This document shows positions 34,561 to 43,998 of a DNA stretch of 46,908 nt, piece after piece. Where the stretch lies: positions 1 through 46,908 of the forward strand of contig JAIPAJ010000006.1 of NCBI GenBank assembly GCA_021740125.1, given 5' to 3'. The notes under the pieces were generated by a model. The model worked only from the letters and a program-made list of their open reading frames with translations. It searched no databases and was not told where the DNA came from. Source of the DNA: Leadbetterella sp. (GTDB taxonomy: Bacteria; Bacteroidota; Bacteroidia; Cytophagales; Spirosomataceae). Position 1 is the first letter of the stretch, and the number at the start of each line of letters is the position of its first letter. Both the position numbers and the translations under genes were made by a program.

Positions 34561-34701
34561 TTATATCAACCCAAATCCATCAAAATTGTTTAAAAGTTTT
34601 AAAAAAAATGAATTTTAGCAATTCGATTTTGCTATCGAAAACAATTAAAGTAGTTCCTATTATTGGATTAAACTTACCCTCAATTATCTCAAAAATTTGC
34701 T

Positions 34702-34709
34702 TACATTTG
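34702..34709 (+). promoter_or_regulatory. Candidate -7 promoter element of the membrane AraC regulator
   Basis: TACATTTG matches TAnnTTTG 16 bases before the regulator's ATG. No -33 match at the right distance was seen. Confidence 0.4.
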
Positions 34710-34725
34710 AACAAACTATTCATCA

Positions 34726-36615
34726 ATGGTTCTTAAAAATACTTTCAGCCTACATTTATCCCAAAAGTTGTGCTTTTATTTTCTCTTTTTGAGTCAGCTT
34801 ATTTCGGCTCAAGTTAAAATAGAGGTAGAAGTATTGTCGCCATTTTTAGATGCCAACAAGCCATTATTTATAGCCCTAGACTTTAACAAATGGAATCCTG
34901 GCGACCCAGCCTACATTCTAAATAAAGAAAAAGAAAACCTCTATTCAATTGTACTTGAAAACGTTCCTTCAAGCTTTGAATATAAATTTACCCAAGGAAG
35001 CTGGATGTTGGTAGAAGGTACTCCCAGTGGTGAAGGACTGCCCAACAGGAGCTTTGATAGAAATGTGACAAAGTCGAGTATTGTCAAGGCAAAAATATTG
35101 GGCTGGGAAAAGCAGGTGGCTTATGATATAATAGTGGATAATATTCCTGAAAACACCCCTAAAGATGCAGAAATTTTCGTTTCAGGTAATTTCAATAATT
35201 GGGAGTCAGGCAATGTCGATTATCAACTCAAAAGAAATATTCAAGGACAATATACTACCAGGATTTATTCTGATTTGGCCAAGTTGGAGTTTAAATTTAC
35301 GAGAGGCACTTGGGAATCGGTGGAAGCTAGAGAAAGTGGAAAAGCCAGGCCAAACAGGATAATCTATCGCAGTTCTGATATCAACAATAAGTCAGTAAAT
35401 GTGACCATCGAAGGCTGGGAAGACCTTTTAGGGACACTTCACGTTTATTCTCTTTTTGATTTCTTGTTGCTTTTTGCAGTATTTCAGGGCGTATTGTTGG
35501 TCATAGCTATCCCTCTTATTCAAAATGCCAATGTAGAGGCTAACCGATGGTTAATACTTTCCATAGTGATTTCTTCATTGAGTATTCTATTTTATTTGAT
35601 GTCAAACTTTCAGGTTTTTGTAAACAGATTTCCAAGAATAGTCATCATTCATGATTTTATTTATTTTATTTATGCTCCCATATTTTACTTTTATTTGATA
35701 AAGTTACTTTATCATGTTAAGTTTTTACCGTCAAAATGGTACTTGCACTTTTTACCTTTGTTAATACAGTTTTTTGTTTATTTGCCTTATCTGATTCAAA
35801 ACGATAAGACATTTCTATTGGATTTGATGGAGCAAAAACCAATGCTGACCTTTACATTTGGAGGTACGGGTATTTTAGGATTACTTTGGAATCTTTACTA
35901 TTGGAATCTTTTTAGGAAAACCATAGTGGCCTACAAACTGGAATTTCAGACCAATTTATCATACGAACAAAACCTCAACTACCTCAACACCGTTTCTGTT
36001 ATTCAATTTGTCGTTTTGTGTTTTTGGGCATTTTCTATTGTTGCTATCTTAGTTGGGAATTATTTCAACATTGATAATATCAGGCTATTTGAAAACAGTG
36101 TGGACCTCACTTGGTTAGCATTTTCTATTATCACCTATTTTGTTGGATACTTCGCCATACATCAGTCAGAGACCTTCAAAGCACAGCCTCAAAAGATTTC
36201 CATTTTTGACGATTTGCTTGAAACGGCGGTTAATTTGAATCAAAAAGTAGTTGCCAATGATCCTGAGCATATTAAAAAGGATGTTGAAAAGTTAGAGAAA
36301 TTTATGGCAGATCATAGTCCGTTTAAAAACCCAAAAGTCAGTCTTAACGAATTGGCCTCACAGATTCAAATACCATCACATCTTTTGTCGAAAATCATCA
36401 ACGACCATTATCACCAAAACTTCTTTGACTTCATCAATCATTATCGAATAGAGGAGTTTAAGAAAATGGTCATTGATCCTAAAAACCAAAATCTTACCTT
36501 TTTAGGATTGGCTTATGAAGTAGGTTTTAATTCTAAGACTGCTTTTAACCGATCTTTCAAAAAAATCACCAACCAGACACCTAGAGAATACTTGGATAGT
36601 ATAAAATTACAGTAG
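34726..36615 (+). CDS. Membrane-bound AraC regulator with two periplasmic glucan-binding-like domains and seven TM helices
   Basis: This 629-residue protein combines four parts. A signal peptide runs to about residue 29. Two beta-sandwich repeats follow (about 33-128 and 134-232), each with F-N-x-W (DFNKWNPGD; NFNNWESGN), EYKFTQGSW or EFKFTRGTW, a PNR segment and GWE; this pattern matches CBM48/AMPK-type glycogen-binding modules. Seven hydrophobic helices lie at about 242-264, 275-294, 306-330, 336-357, 377-398, 421-446 and 460-478. An AraC DNA-binding domain (about 535-625) has LNELASQIQIPSHLLSKIIN and FLGLAYEVGFNSKTAFNRSF. With a cleaved signal the sensor sits in the periplasm and the DNA-binding part in the cytoplasm. 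The adjacent SusCDE-amylase locus is its likely target; starch or maltodextrin sensing is inferred. Confidence 0.88.
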   Translation: MVLKNTFSLHLSQKLCFYFLFLSQLISAQVKIEVEVLSPFLDANKPLFIALDFNKWNPGDPAYILNKEKENLYSIVLENVPSSFEYKFTQGSWMLVEGTPSGEGLPNRSFDRNVTKSSIVKAKILGWEKQVAYDIIVDNIPENTPKDAEIFVSGNFNNWESGNVDYQLKRNIQGQYTTRIYSDLAKLEFKFTRGTWESVEARESGKARPNRIIYRSSDINNKSVNVTIEGWEDLLGTLHVYSLFDFLLLFAVFQGVLLVIAIPLIQNANVEANRWLILSIVISSLSILFYLMSNFQVFVNRFPRIVIIHDFIYFIYAPIFYFYLIKLLYHVKFLPSKWYLHFLPLLIQFFVYLPYLIQNDKTFLLDLMEQKPMLTFTFGGTGILGLLWNLYYWNLFRKTIVAYKLEFQTNLSYEQNLNYLNTVSVIQFVVLCFWAFSIVAILVGNYFNIDNIRLFENSVDLTWLAFSIITYFVGYFAIHQSETFKAQPQKISIFDDLLETAVNLNQKVVANDPEHIKKDVEKLEKFMADHSPFKNPKVSLNELASQIQIPSHLLSKIINDHYHQNFFDFINHYRIEEFKKMVIDPKNQNLTFLGLAYEVGFNSKTAFNRSFKKITNQTPREYLDSIKLQ

Positions 36616-36620
36616 AAAAT

Positions 36621-36651
36621 AGGTGCCATTTTATAAATCGGCACTTTTTAT
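36621..36651 (+). terminator. Rho-independent terminator after the membrane regulator gene
   Basis: A seven-base stem (36621-36627 with 36640-36646, one G.T pair), a 12-base loop and a T run follow the stop codon by five bases. Confidence 0.65.
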
Positions 36652-36741
36652 TTTCGTAAGATTCTAATATTCAGACCTTTGTATCAAACAAAAAATTATT
36701 AGAAAAATACAAAATGGGGCGAAGCCTATTTTTCTGACGTA

Positions 36742-36749
36742 TACCTTTG
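36742..36749 (+). promoter_or_regulatory. Candidate -7 promoter element of the second carbohydrate locus
   Basis: TACCTTTG matches TAnnTTTG 26 bases before the GH53 GTG start. There is no -33 match, as expected for an activator-dependent promoter. An 11-base near-copy (ACCTTTGTATC at 36675-36685 against ACCTTTGCATC at 36743-36753) lies 68 bases upstream and may be chance. Confidence 0.45.
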
Positions 36750-36775
36750 CATCTCAAAATACTTAAATAAAAAAG

Positions 36776-37900
36776 GTGCAAAGTCCAAAAGCCAAATTTT
36801 CATTACTAGTATTATTGGCCGCTCTGTCATTGAATAGTTGCAGTCAAAAGGCAAGTCCTAAGCCAAGTTTTTATCTTGGTGCAGATCTTTCTTATGTAAA
36901 TGAACTCGAAGATTGTGGCGGAATTTATAGAGAAAAAGGTGAAAAAGTGGAGCCTTATGGATACTTTGCCCAAAGAGGCTCTAACCTTATAAGATTACGC
37001 CTTTGGCACACACCAGAGTTTAATAAATATTCCTCACTTGCCGATGTGGAGAAGTCACTGAAAAGAGCCAAAAATGCTGGTCAGTCGGTTTTGTTAAATT
37101 TTCATTATTCCGACAACTGGGCCGATCCTTCCAAACAAATTATGCCTAAAGCTTGGCAAAAAATAAATAATCTAAATACCCTTGGTGACTCCGTTTATAA
37201 TTACACTTTATCAACTCTCAGTTATTTAAAGTCGCGTGGGCTTACACCCGAAATGGTCCAAATTGGTAATGAGACTAATATTGGAATCATTCAACATCCC
37301 GATTCGGCCAGCAACGGTCCTATAAATTGGAAACGCAATGCATTCTTGCTCAACAAAGGTTTAGAGGCCGTAGGTTTTTTTAACCAAATCAACAGCCTGA
37401 AAGTAGAAACGATGTTACATGTAGCCCAACCCGAAAACGCCCTACCATGGTTTAAAGACGCCAACCAATTTGAGGTAAAAAACTACGACTGGGTTGGTTT
37501 GAGTTATTATCCCAAATGGTCCAAGTATGATTTGAACCAGCTAGAAAACACAATGAAAACACTGAAAAACACCTATACTAAACGGGTGATGATAGTAGAA
37601 ACGGGCTATCCTTACACTGGAAAAGAATTTGACAAAGCAAACAATATGCTTGGGGCAGATGCAGCCCTTAAAAATTACCCAATATCACCTGAAGGTCAGC
37701 TGAGTTTTATGGTAGATCTCGTAAAAAGATGCAAAAACGTGGGAGCTGAAGGCGTAATTTATTGGGAACCTGCTTGGATTTCTAGTAGTTGCAAAACGCA
37801 ATGGGGAACAGGTTCACATTGGGAAAACGCTGCATTTTTTGATGCAGATAATGGCAATGAAGCATTGCCTGTTTTTAAATTTTTTAAACCGATTTTTTAA
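36776..37900 (+). CDS. Glycoside hydrolase family 53 endo-beta-1,4-galactanase lipoprotein
   Basis: This 374-residue enzyme starts with GTG in an A-rich context and has a lipoprotein signal with the lipobox LSLNSC (Cys23). The GH53 barrel shows FYLGADLSYVNELEDCGG and NLIRLRLWHTP near the start. The acid/base is in VQIGNETNIG and the nucleophile in MIVETGYPY. VIYWEPAWISSS is a late barrel strand. GH53 enzymes cut beta-1,4-galactan side chains of pectin (arabinogalactan I). Its presence in a locus that otherwise looks like an alpha-glucan system is notable. It precedes SusC by 33 bases and is probably the first gene of the operon. Confidence 0.92.
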   Translation: MQSPKAKFSLLVLLAALSLNSCSQKASPKPSFYLGADLSYVNELEDCGGIYREKGEKVEPYGYFAQRGSNLIRLRLWHTPEFNKYSSLADVEKSLKRAKNAGQSVLLNFHYSDNWADPSKQIMPKAWQKINNLNTLGDSVYNYTLSTLSYLKSRGLTPEMVQIGNETNIGIIQHPDSASNGPINWKRNAFLLNKGLEAVGFFNQINSLKVETMLHVAQPENALPWFKDANQFEVKNYDWVGLSYYPKWSKYDLNQLENTMKTLKNTYTKRVMIVETGYPYTGKEFDKANNMLGADAALKNYPISPEGQLSFMVDLVKRCKNVGAEGVIYWEPAWISSSCKTQWGTGSHWENAAFFDADNGNEALPVFKFFKPIF

Positions 37901-37933
37901 TATTTTATACTTTAACTTAAACTTTAATTCAAG

Positions 37934-40933
37934 ATGCAAAAAAACAAACGCAATCGAAATTTAAGGTCTTCAACTTCCGGCTTCGGCATCTTTGCTGTTT
38001 TCTTGTTGATGATTTTTGGAAATGTTGCTTTTGCCCAAAGAACTATTACAGGCAAGGTAACCGATGCCTCAGACAAATCAGAAATGATTGGTGTGACAGT
38101 GTCAGTAAAAGGAACAACGGTTGGTACACAAACTGACTTAAGTGGAAACTACTCCATTGCAGTTCCGAATAATCAAGCCATTTTGGTATATTCATTTATT
38201 GGAAAAACCAGCAAGGAAGTATTGGTAGGAAATCAAACAGTTATTAACGTCGTTTTGGTTGACGACTCCAAACTGCTCGAAGAAGTGGTGGTGGTAGCAT
38301 ATGGCACACGTAAAAAGGCAGACCTTACAGGGTCAGTAATAGCCGTTAATTCTAAAGATTTCCAAAAAGGTAACATACAGTCTTCGGAGCAGCTATTACA
38401 AGGTAAAGTGGCTGGTTTACAGGTAACTAGCGGTGGTGGGTCCGCCGGCGGAGGTAGCACCATCCGTATCAGAGGAACAGCTTCACTAAATGCCAGCAAT
38501 GATCCGTTAATCGTAATAGATGGGATACCAGTAGAAGGAAATGGAATAGCTGGTTCGGCCAACTTACTAAATACCATCAACCCAAATGACATTGAAAGTA
38601 TGTCGGTGCTTAAAGATGCCTCAGCTGCAGCCCTTTATGGCTCAAGGGCTTCTAATGGTGTTATTATAATCACCACAAAAAAAGGCACATCTGGTAAGCC
38701 AACTTTCAATTTTAATACCGCTATTTCGGCCAGTGAGGTATATACAAAAGTAGATGTACTTTCAGGAGATCAGGTAAGAGAAATAATCACGGCAAGAGCT
38801 GCCAAAACTGGTGACAATACCTATAAAAACCTTTTAGGAACTGAAAATACCGATTGGCAAGATCAGATTTTCCGTACGGCCATAGGTACAGACAATAACT
38901 TAAGTGCGGGTGGTACTTACAAAAAAGTGCCATTTAGAGTGTCATTGGGTTACTCTAATCAAAACGGCATTTTGAAAACCAACAATTTCAACCGTACCTC
39001 AGCCGCCATCAATCTTAGTCCTAAATTCTTGGACAATGCCTTGGCAGTTAACGTTAACCTCAAGTTGGCTAATACCAACAACCGTTTTGCCGATGAAGGA
39101 GCCATAGGTTCTGCTCTTAGAATGGACCCTACAAAACCAGTTATGACCGATAACCCATACGGCGGATACTACCAGTGGTTAGACGGCCAAGGCAAGTACA
39201 AACAACTTTCTGGATTTAATCCGCTAGGTTTACTAGAGCAACGTGACAATACTTCTACTGTAAATAGATTGATTGGAAATATAGAATTAGACTATAAACT
39301 GCCTTTCTTGCCTGATTTGCATGTAAGAACCAACCTTGGTTTGGACAACACCAAAGGTAAAGGAACAGACTTGATTAGTGCACTTTCGGCTACAAACTAT
39401 TTAACAAATGGCCGACTAACTGACTACAACCAAGGCAAGTCTAACAAACTTTGGGACGTGTCGTTGTTTTATGAAAAAGACCTTCCTAACATAAAAAGTA
39501 AATTGGACGTTTTGGCTCTACACTCTTACCAAGATTTTGTAACGAATGTATATAATTACCCAGCATACAGTGCTGACGGAAAAACAATCATCCCAGGCAC
39601 CGAGCCTATTTTTACAACAGATAAACCGCAATATCGACTGGATTCTTATCTTGGAAGAGTCAATTATACCTTCATGGGAAAATATTTGGCAACGGCTTCT
39701 ATTCGTAGAGATGCATCATCGAAATTCTCCCCAGCAACAAGAGTGGGTTATTTCCCTGCTGTAGCCTTGGCATGGAAAGTTAGAGACGATATTTTCTCAA
39801 ACAGCAAAATAGTTTCTGATATGAAACTTAGAGTTGGATACGGTGTGACTGGACAGCAAGATTTTGGACAATTTTACCCATATTTGGCCAGATATGCCCA
39901 AAGTACTGCAACGGCTCAATACCAATTTGGCGACAAATTCTATACTTTCTACCGTCCTGCGGCTTTTGATGCAAACATTTCTTGGGAAACTACTACAACC
40001 AAAAACTTGGGCTTAGATTTCGGATTTGCTAACAACAGAATCAGCGGAACAGTGGAGCTTTTCCAAAAAGACACCAAAGACTTATTGGCGACAGTTCCTG
40101 TAGCCTATGGTTCTACGTTTGATATCAACTTATTCACCAATGTGGGTAGTTTGACAAACAAAGGTGTGGAAGTAGTATTGAACACTACACCGATTAAAAA
40201 AGACAAACTTCGTTGGGATCTAGGATTCAATTTCACAAAAAACAATACCGAAATTACTGCTCTAAGAAAACAAGAAGATCCTAATTTCACAGGAATTCCA
40301 GTTAGTGGAATTTCGGGAGGAACAGGTAACTCTATTGGTATGCACGCCATCGGTCAATGGCCATATACTTATTATGTTTTCCAACAAGTATATGACGAAA
40401 ATGGTACACCGCTTGAAGGTGTTTATGTGGACAGAAACAAAGACGGACAGATTACTGATTCGGATAGATATTTATTCCAAAAACCCGCTCCAACAATGCT
40501 TTTTGGTGTAAATACTTCTTTAAACTACAATAAGTTTACTTTTAGTGCTTCTGGACATGCCATGGTGGGCAATTATTTGTACAACAACCTTCAGTCAGAG
40601 CGATCAGTCCTTAGAAATTTGATAGACCCACTTTTGGTGATCAACAACGCCACCACGCTTCTAACAAAAACCAATTTCTTTAATAACAGATACCTTTCTG
40701 ATTATTACATAGAAAATGCTTCTTTCTTTAGATTGGACAATGTGAACGTTGGATATTATGTAGGTAAAGTTTTTGGTAACACTACTTTAAGCTTAAATGC
40801 AAGTGTAAACAACGTGTTCTTTGTTACCAAATACAGTGGCTTAGATCCTGAAAACTCAAGTGCTTCGGGCGTTGACAACACCATTTATCCTCGTCCAAGA
40901 GTTTACACATTTGGTTTAAACTTTGATTTTTGA
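37934..40933 (+). CDS. SusC/RagA-type TonB-dependent outer-membrane transporter (second)
   Basis: This 999-residue protein is an outer-membrane importer with the same layout as the one at 17168. The N-terminus is basic and long, with a signal peptide ending near AFAQ (about residue 35). The regulatory-like domain has ITGKVTDASDKSEMIGVTVS, and the plug includes LEEVVVVAYGTRKKADLTGS, LLQGKVAGLQV, PLIVIDGIPV and KDASAAALYGSRASNGVI. The barrel ends with YTFGLNFDF. It is followed after 25 bases by SusD. Given the SusE-like protein and amylases downstream it most likely imports maltooligosaccharides, but galacto-oligosaccharides are possible because of the GH53 gene. Confidence 0.96.
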   Translation: MQKNKRNRNLRSSTSGFGIFAVFLLMIFGNVAFAQRTITGKVTDASDKSEMIGVTVSVKGTTVGTQTDLSGNYSIAVPNNQAILVYSFIGKTSKEVLVGNQTVINVVLVDDSKLLEEVVVVAYGTRKKADLTGSVIAVNSKDFQKGNIQSSEQLLQGKVAGLQVTSGGGSAGGGSTIRIRGTASLNASNDPLIVIDGIPVEGNGIAGSANLLNTINPNDIESMSVLKDASAAALYGSRASNGVIIITTKKGTSGKPTFNFNTAISASEVYTKVDVLSGDQVREIITARAAKTGDNTYKNLLGTENTDWQDQIFRTAIGTDNNLSAGGTYKKVPFRVSLGYSNQNGILKTNNFNRTSAAINLSPKFLDNALAVNVNLKLANTNNRFADEGAIGSALRMDPTKPVMTDNPYGGYYQWLDGQGKYKQLSGFNPLGLLEQRDNTSTVNRLIGNIELDYKLPFLPDLHVRTNLGLDNTKGKGTDLISALSATNYLTNGRLTDYNQGKSNKLWDVSLFYEKDLPNIKSKLDVLALHSYQDFVTNVYNYPAYSADGKTIIPGTEPIFTTDKPQYRLDSYLGRVNYTFMGKYLATASIRRDASSKFSPATRVGYFPAVALAWKVRDDIFSNSKIVSDMKLRVGYGVTGQQDFGQFYPYLARYAQSTATAQYQFGDKFYTFYRPAAFDANISWETTTTKNLGLDFGFANNRISGTVELFQKDTKDLLATVPVAYGSTFDINLFTNVGSLTNKGVEVVLNTTPIKKDKLRWDLGFNFTKNNTEITALRKQEDPNFTGIPVSGISGGTGNSIGMHAIGQWPYTYYVFQQVYDENGTPLEGVYVDRNKDGQITDSDRYLFQKPAPTMLFGVNTSLNYNKFTFSASGHAMVGNYLYNNLQSERSVLRNLIDPLLVINNATTLLTKTNFFNNRYLSDYYIENASFFRLDNVNVGYYVGKVFGNTTLSLNASVNNVFFVTKYSGLDPENSSASGVDNTIYPRPRVYTFGLNFDF

Positions 40934-40958
40934 TAATAATTAAAAAGAAGAAAAAACA

Positions 40959-42563
40959 ATGAAAAATATATTTAAAAAATTCTCAGTTGCTTTGCTCACG
41001 ACAGCCTTCATTACTTCGTGTTCAAACAAACTCGACTTGTTTCCTCAGAACGATTTTACGCCAGATAAGGCCTACTCTAGTGTGGAAGGATACAATTCTG
41101 TACTTGCAAAAATATATGGAGCCCTTTCTGTGGGTGGAAACACAGGCGGAGGTGGTCAACCTGACATTACTGGACTTGATGAAGGTTCACAAATAGCCTT
41201 TATACGTCCATTTTTCAATATGCAGGAGCTACCAACCGACGAAGCCATGGTGACATGGAACGACCAAACTGTGAAAGACTTTCACAATCTGTCATGGACC
41301 AGCACAGATCCTTTCATCAAAGGTATGTATGCTCGTCCGATATGGAATGTGGCTCTTATCAATGAATTTATTCGTGAGACAACAGACGCAAAACTAAGTG
41401 AAAGAGGAATAACCGGTGCTAACGCTACCAACATTAAAAATGCGGTGGCTGAAGTAAGATTCTTACGTGCTTTCAATTATTGGGTTGCAATGGATTTGTT
41501 TGGTAAATATTCGTTTTTAACAGAAGCTGATGCCGTAGGCGTTACGCCTGTGGAGAAATCATCATCTGAGCTTTTTGCTTATATAGAAAAAGAACTTGTA
41601 GAGGTAGAAGGACAACTTCCCGCTGCCAAAACTGCCATTTATGGACGAGTGGATAAAAGTGCTGCTCAAGCACTTTTGGCAAGAATGTATTTGAATTCCA
41701 AAACATATATTGGAACAGAGAAAAATACAGAAGCCGCCGCTTATGCTAAGAAAGTTATAGATGCTGGTTATGCTTTGACACCTAAATATCATGAGCTTTT
41801 TCAGGCGGATAATCATACCAAAACAGGTGAAATCATTTGGGCTATCAACTGCGACGGACTTAAAACTCAGGGTTACGGAAACACGACTTTCTTAGCACAT
41901 GCAGCCGCAGGCGACGACTATCCAGATTTTGGCGTAAACAGTGGCTGGGCTGGTTACAGAGCTACAAAAGGGCTTTCAAGCAAGTTTTTTAGTGGCACTA
42001 CTACCACCACGAATGACAAACGTGCCCTTTTCACTACTTCGAAGTTTAAAATTGATCCAATAGAAAATGAAATTGACGACGTGAGCAATTTTGCAAATGG
42101 CGTACACGTAAAAAAATGGACCAACAATTATACTTCAGGAGCCAAAGGAAATGATATCACCGGCAACTTTGTAGATACCGACTTCCCGATTTTCAGACTT
42201 TCAGAAATGTATTTGATTTATGCTGAGGCGGTTTTGAGAGGTGGAACAGGTGACAATGCCTCTGCACTTTCTTACATCAACAAGATAAGAGAAAGAGCCT
42301 ACGGAAACACTTCAGGAAATATCACATCAAATAGCCTTACGCTTCAGTTTATCCTTGATGAGCGTGCTCGTGAGTTGTATTGGGAAGGCCACCGTCGTAC
42401 AGACCTTATTCGTTTTGACCAACTTACAACGTCTACATACATATGGCCTTGGAAAGGCGGCGTAATGGCGGGCAGAGCGGTTGATACGAAATATAAGTTG
42501 TTCCCGATTCCAGCTGAGGCACGTACAGTAAATACCAATTTGTCACAAAACACAGGTTATTAA
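40959..42563 (+). CDS. SusD/RagB-type surface glycan-binding lipoprotein (second)
   Basis: This 534-residue lipoprotein has the signal MKNIFKKFSVALLTTAFITS with lipid-accepting Cys21, followed by SNKLDLFPQNDFTPDKAYSS, a typical start for this family. AVAEVRFLRAFNYWVAMDLFG is a TPR-like helix pair, and the C-terminal hallmark DERARELYWEGHRRTDLIRF is intact. It forms the lid of the SusC barrel encoded just upstream and lies 18 bases before the SusE-like gene in the same operon. Confidence 0.96.
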   Translation: MKNIFKKFSVALLTTAFITSCSNKLDLFPQNDFTPDKAYSSVEGYNSVLAKIYGALSVGGNTGGGGQPDITGLDEGSQIAFIRPFFNMQELPTDEAMVTWNDQTVKDFHNLSWTSTDPFIKGMYARPIWNVALINEFIRETTDAKLSERGITGANATNIKNAVAEVRFLRAFNYWVAMDLFGKYSFLTEADAVGVTPVEKSSSELFAYIEKELVEVEGQLPAAKTAIYGRVDKSAAQALLARMYLNSKTYIGTEKNTEAAAYAKKVIDAGYALTPKYHELFQADNHTKTGEIIWAINCDGLKTQGYGNTTFLAHAAAGDDYPDFGVNSGWAGYRATKGLSSKFFSGTTTTTNDKRALFTTSKFKIDPIENEIDDVSNFANGVHVKKWTNNYTSGAKGNDITGNFVDTDFPIFRLSEMYLIYAEAVLRGGTGDNASALSYINKIRERAYGNTSGNITSNSLTLQFILDERARELYWEGHRRTDLIRFDQLTTSTYIWPWKGGVMAGRAVDTKYKLFPIPAEARTVNTNLSQNTGY

Positions 42564-42581
42564 TCATTAATTTTTCAGAAA

Positions 42582-43913
42582 ATGAATAAAATATTTAAAA
42601 ATATAGCATTCTTCGTAGGGACATTGATTCTGATGACCTCTTGCGAAAAAGACGAAATACAGGCGGTTCTCAATTCAGGAGCCACCCCAGTAGTTTCGCT
42701 GTCAGCACCAACGGTGGTTCTTTCAAAAGATGTTGCCGAGAACACCGTTCTAACGGTTACTTGGCAAAAGCCAGAATTTGGCTATGATGCAGCTCCCTCT
42801 TATACCATACTTTTGGATAAAAAAGGAGGAGATTTCTCAAAAGCGTACAGCTACAGTGCAGGTAAAGATTTAACCAAAACCTTTAAAGGTGCGGAGCTGA
42901 ATAGCATTTTGCTAAATCTAGGTTTGGCAGCTGGTGCAGCGGCTGACTTGGATGTAAAAATCCAAGCCAAACTTAGCGATGCTGTAATTCTTACGTCGCC
43001 ATTGGCTGGTTTCAAAGCCACCGCATATCTCGATAAACTCGATCTTTCTTCTCCATGGGGTGTTGTGGGTAGTGCCTACAACGACTGGGGTGCTTTTGCT
43101 GATGCTCCGTTCTACAAAACGGGTTCGGCAGAGGTGTTTGTGGCTTATGTTACACTTAAAGACGGTGAGTTTAAAATCCGTAAAAACAACGACTGGGCAG
43201 TAAACTACGGTGACGATGGAGCAAATGGAACCCTTGAAGCTGGAGGTGCAAATATTGTTAGCAAGGCAGGTACATATAAAATAACTTTCGATGCAGCGAA
43301 GCTTAGTGTAAAAGTTGAGAAATTTTCATGGGGAGTTGTAGGGAGTGCATTTAATGATTGGGGGGCTACTCCAGATGCACCTTTAACTTATGATCCGTTT
43401 TCTGACCAATGGAGAGGAGTGGTAACATTGAAAGATGGCGAATACAAAATCAGACAAAACTCTGATTGGGCTGTAAACTATGGAGACGATGGAGCTAATG
43501 GCACGTTGGATGCGGGTGGAGCTAATATTGCTGCCAAAAAAGGCACTTATTTGATCACAGTAAATTTCAAAGAAAACAAAATGACGGCTGAAAAAATCAC
43601 AAATCTTTGGGGAATTGTAGGTAGTGGATACAACGATTGGGGTGCAACTCCAGATTTTACCTTCGCACCTGACTTTGGCAATTTCTCTAAAGATTTTGAC
43701 ACAAAAGGAGTTTGGATTGCACAAAATGTAACGCTTAAAACAGGAGAAATAAAATTCAGAGCAAACTCTGACTGGGCCGTAAACTACGGTGATGATGGAG
43801 CAAATGGCACCTTGGAAGCTGGCGGAGCAAACATTGCAGTTTCAGCTGGGAAATATGATGTAATTTTAGACTTTTCAAAGTCAACCCCAGTATATAAAAT
43901 TACTAAAAAATAA
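42582..43913 (+). CDS. SusE-like surface glycan-binding lipoprotein with three repeated modules
   Basis: This 443-residue lipoprotein has the lipobox ILMTSC (Cys21). A SusE N-terminal domain follows (about residues 33-150, with PVVSLSAPTVVLSKDVAENT). Three modules follow at about 159-247, 250-338 and 343-443. Each starts W-G-x-V-G-S-x-x-N-D-W-G and contains DWAVNYGDDGANGTL and AGGANI. Such modules in SusE/SusF each bind alpha-glucan through aromatic residues, so this protein could give three surface starch-binding sites. Alignment of the three shows very high conservation in the DWAVNYGDDGANGTL core. It is the last gene before a strong hairpin. Confidence 0.92.
   Translation: MNKIFKNIAFFVGTLILMTSCEKDEIQAVLNSGATPVVSLSAPTVVLSKDVAENTVLTVTWQKPEFGYDAAPSYTILLDKKGGDFSKAYSYSAGKDLTKTFKGAELNSILLNLGLAAGAAADLDVKIQAKLSDAVILTSPLAGFKATAYLDKLDLSSPWGVVGSAYNDWGAFADAPFYKTGSAEVFVAYVTLKDGEFKIRKNNDWAVNYGDDGANGTLEAGGANIVSKAGTYKITFDAAKLSVKVEKFSWGVVGSAFNDWGATPDAPLTYDPFSDQWRGVVTLKDGEYKIRQNSDWAVNYGDDGANGTLDAGGANIAAKKGTYLITVNFKENKMTAEKITNLWGIVGSGYNDWGATPDFTFAPDFGNFSKDFDTKGVWIAQNVTLKTGEIKFRANSDWAVNYGDDGANGTLEAGGANIAVSAGKYDVILDFSKSTPVYKITKK
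43056..43910 (+). repeat. Three tandem SusE/SusF-type modules in the lipoprotein gene
   Basis: Coding units at about 43056-43322, 43329-43595 and 43608-43910 (89, 89 and 101 codons). The third has an insertion of about 12 residues between the NDWG and TLK segments. The core coding for DWAVNYGDDGANGTL is nearly identical in protein and very similar in DNA among the three. Confidence 0.88.
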
Positions 43914-43942
43914 CTCGAAGTAATTCGTAATAGGTTGATTGT

Positions 43943-43976
43943 AATCTGCATAGGGTATTTCTATGCAGATTTTTTT
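43943..43976 (+). terminator. Rho-independent terminator between the SusE-like and amylase genes
   Basis: A perfect 11-base stem (43943-43953 with 43961-43971), a seven-base loop and a run of seven T. It overlaps the first in-frame ATG of the amylase frame (43963), so the amylase start must be downstream. It probably lowers amylase expression relative to SusCDE rather than stopping it fully, since no promoter was seen after it. Confidence 0.88.
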
Positions 43977-43998
43977 AAATTTTTTTATGTCATTTTCA

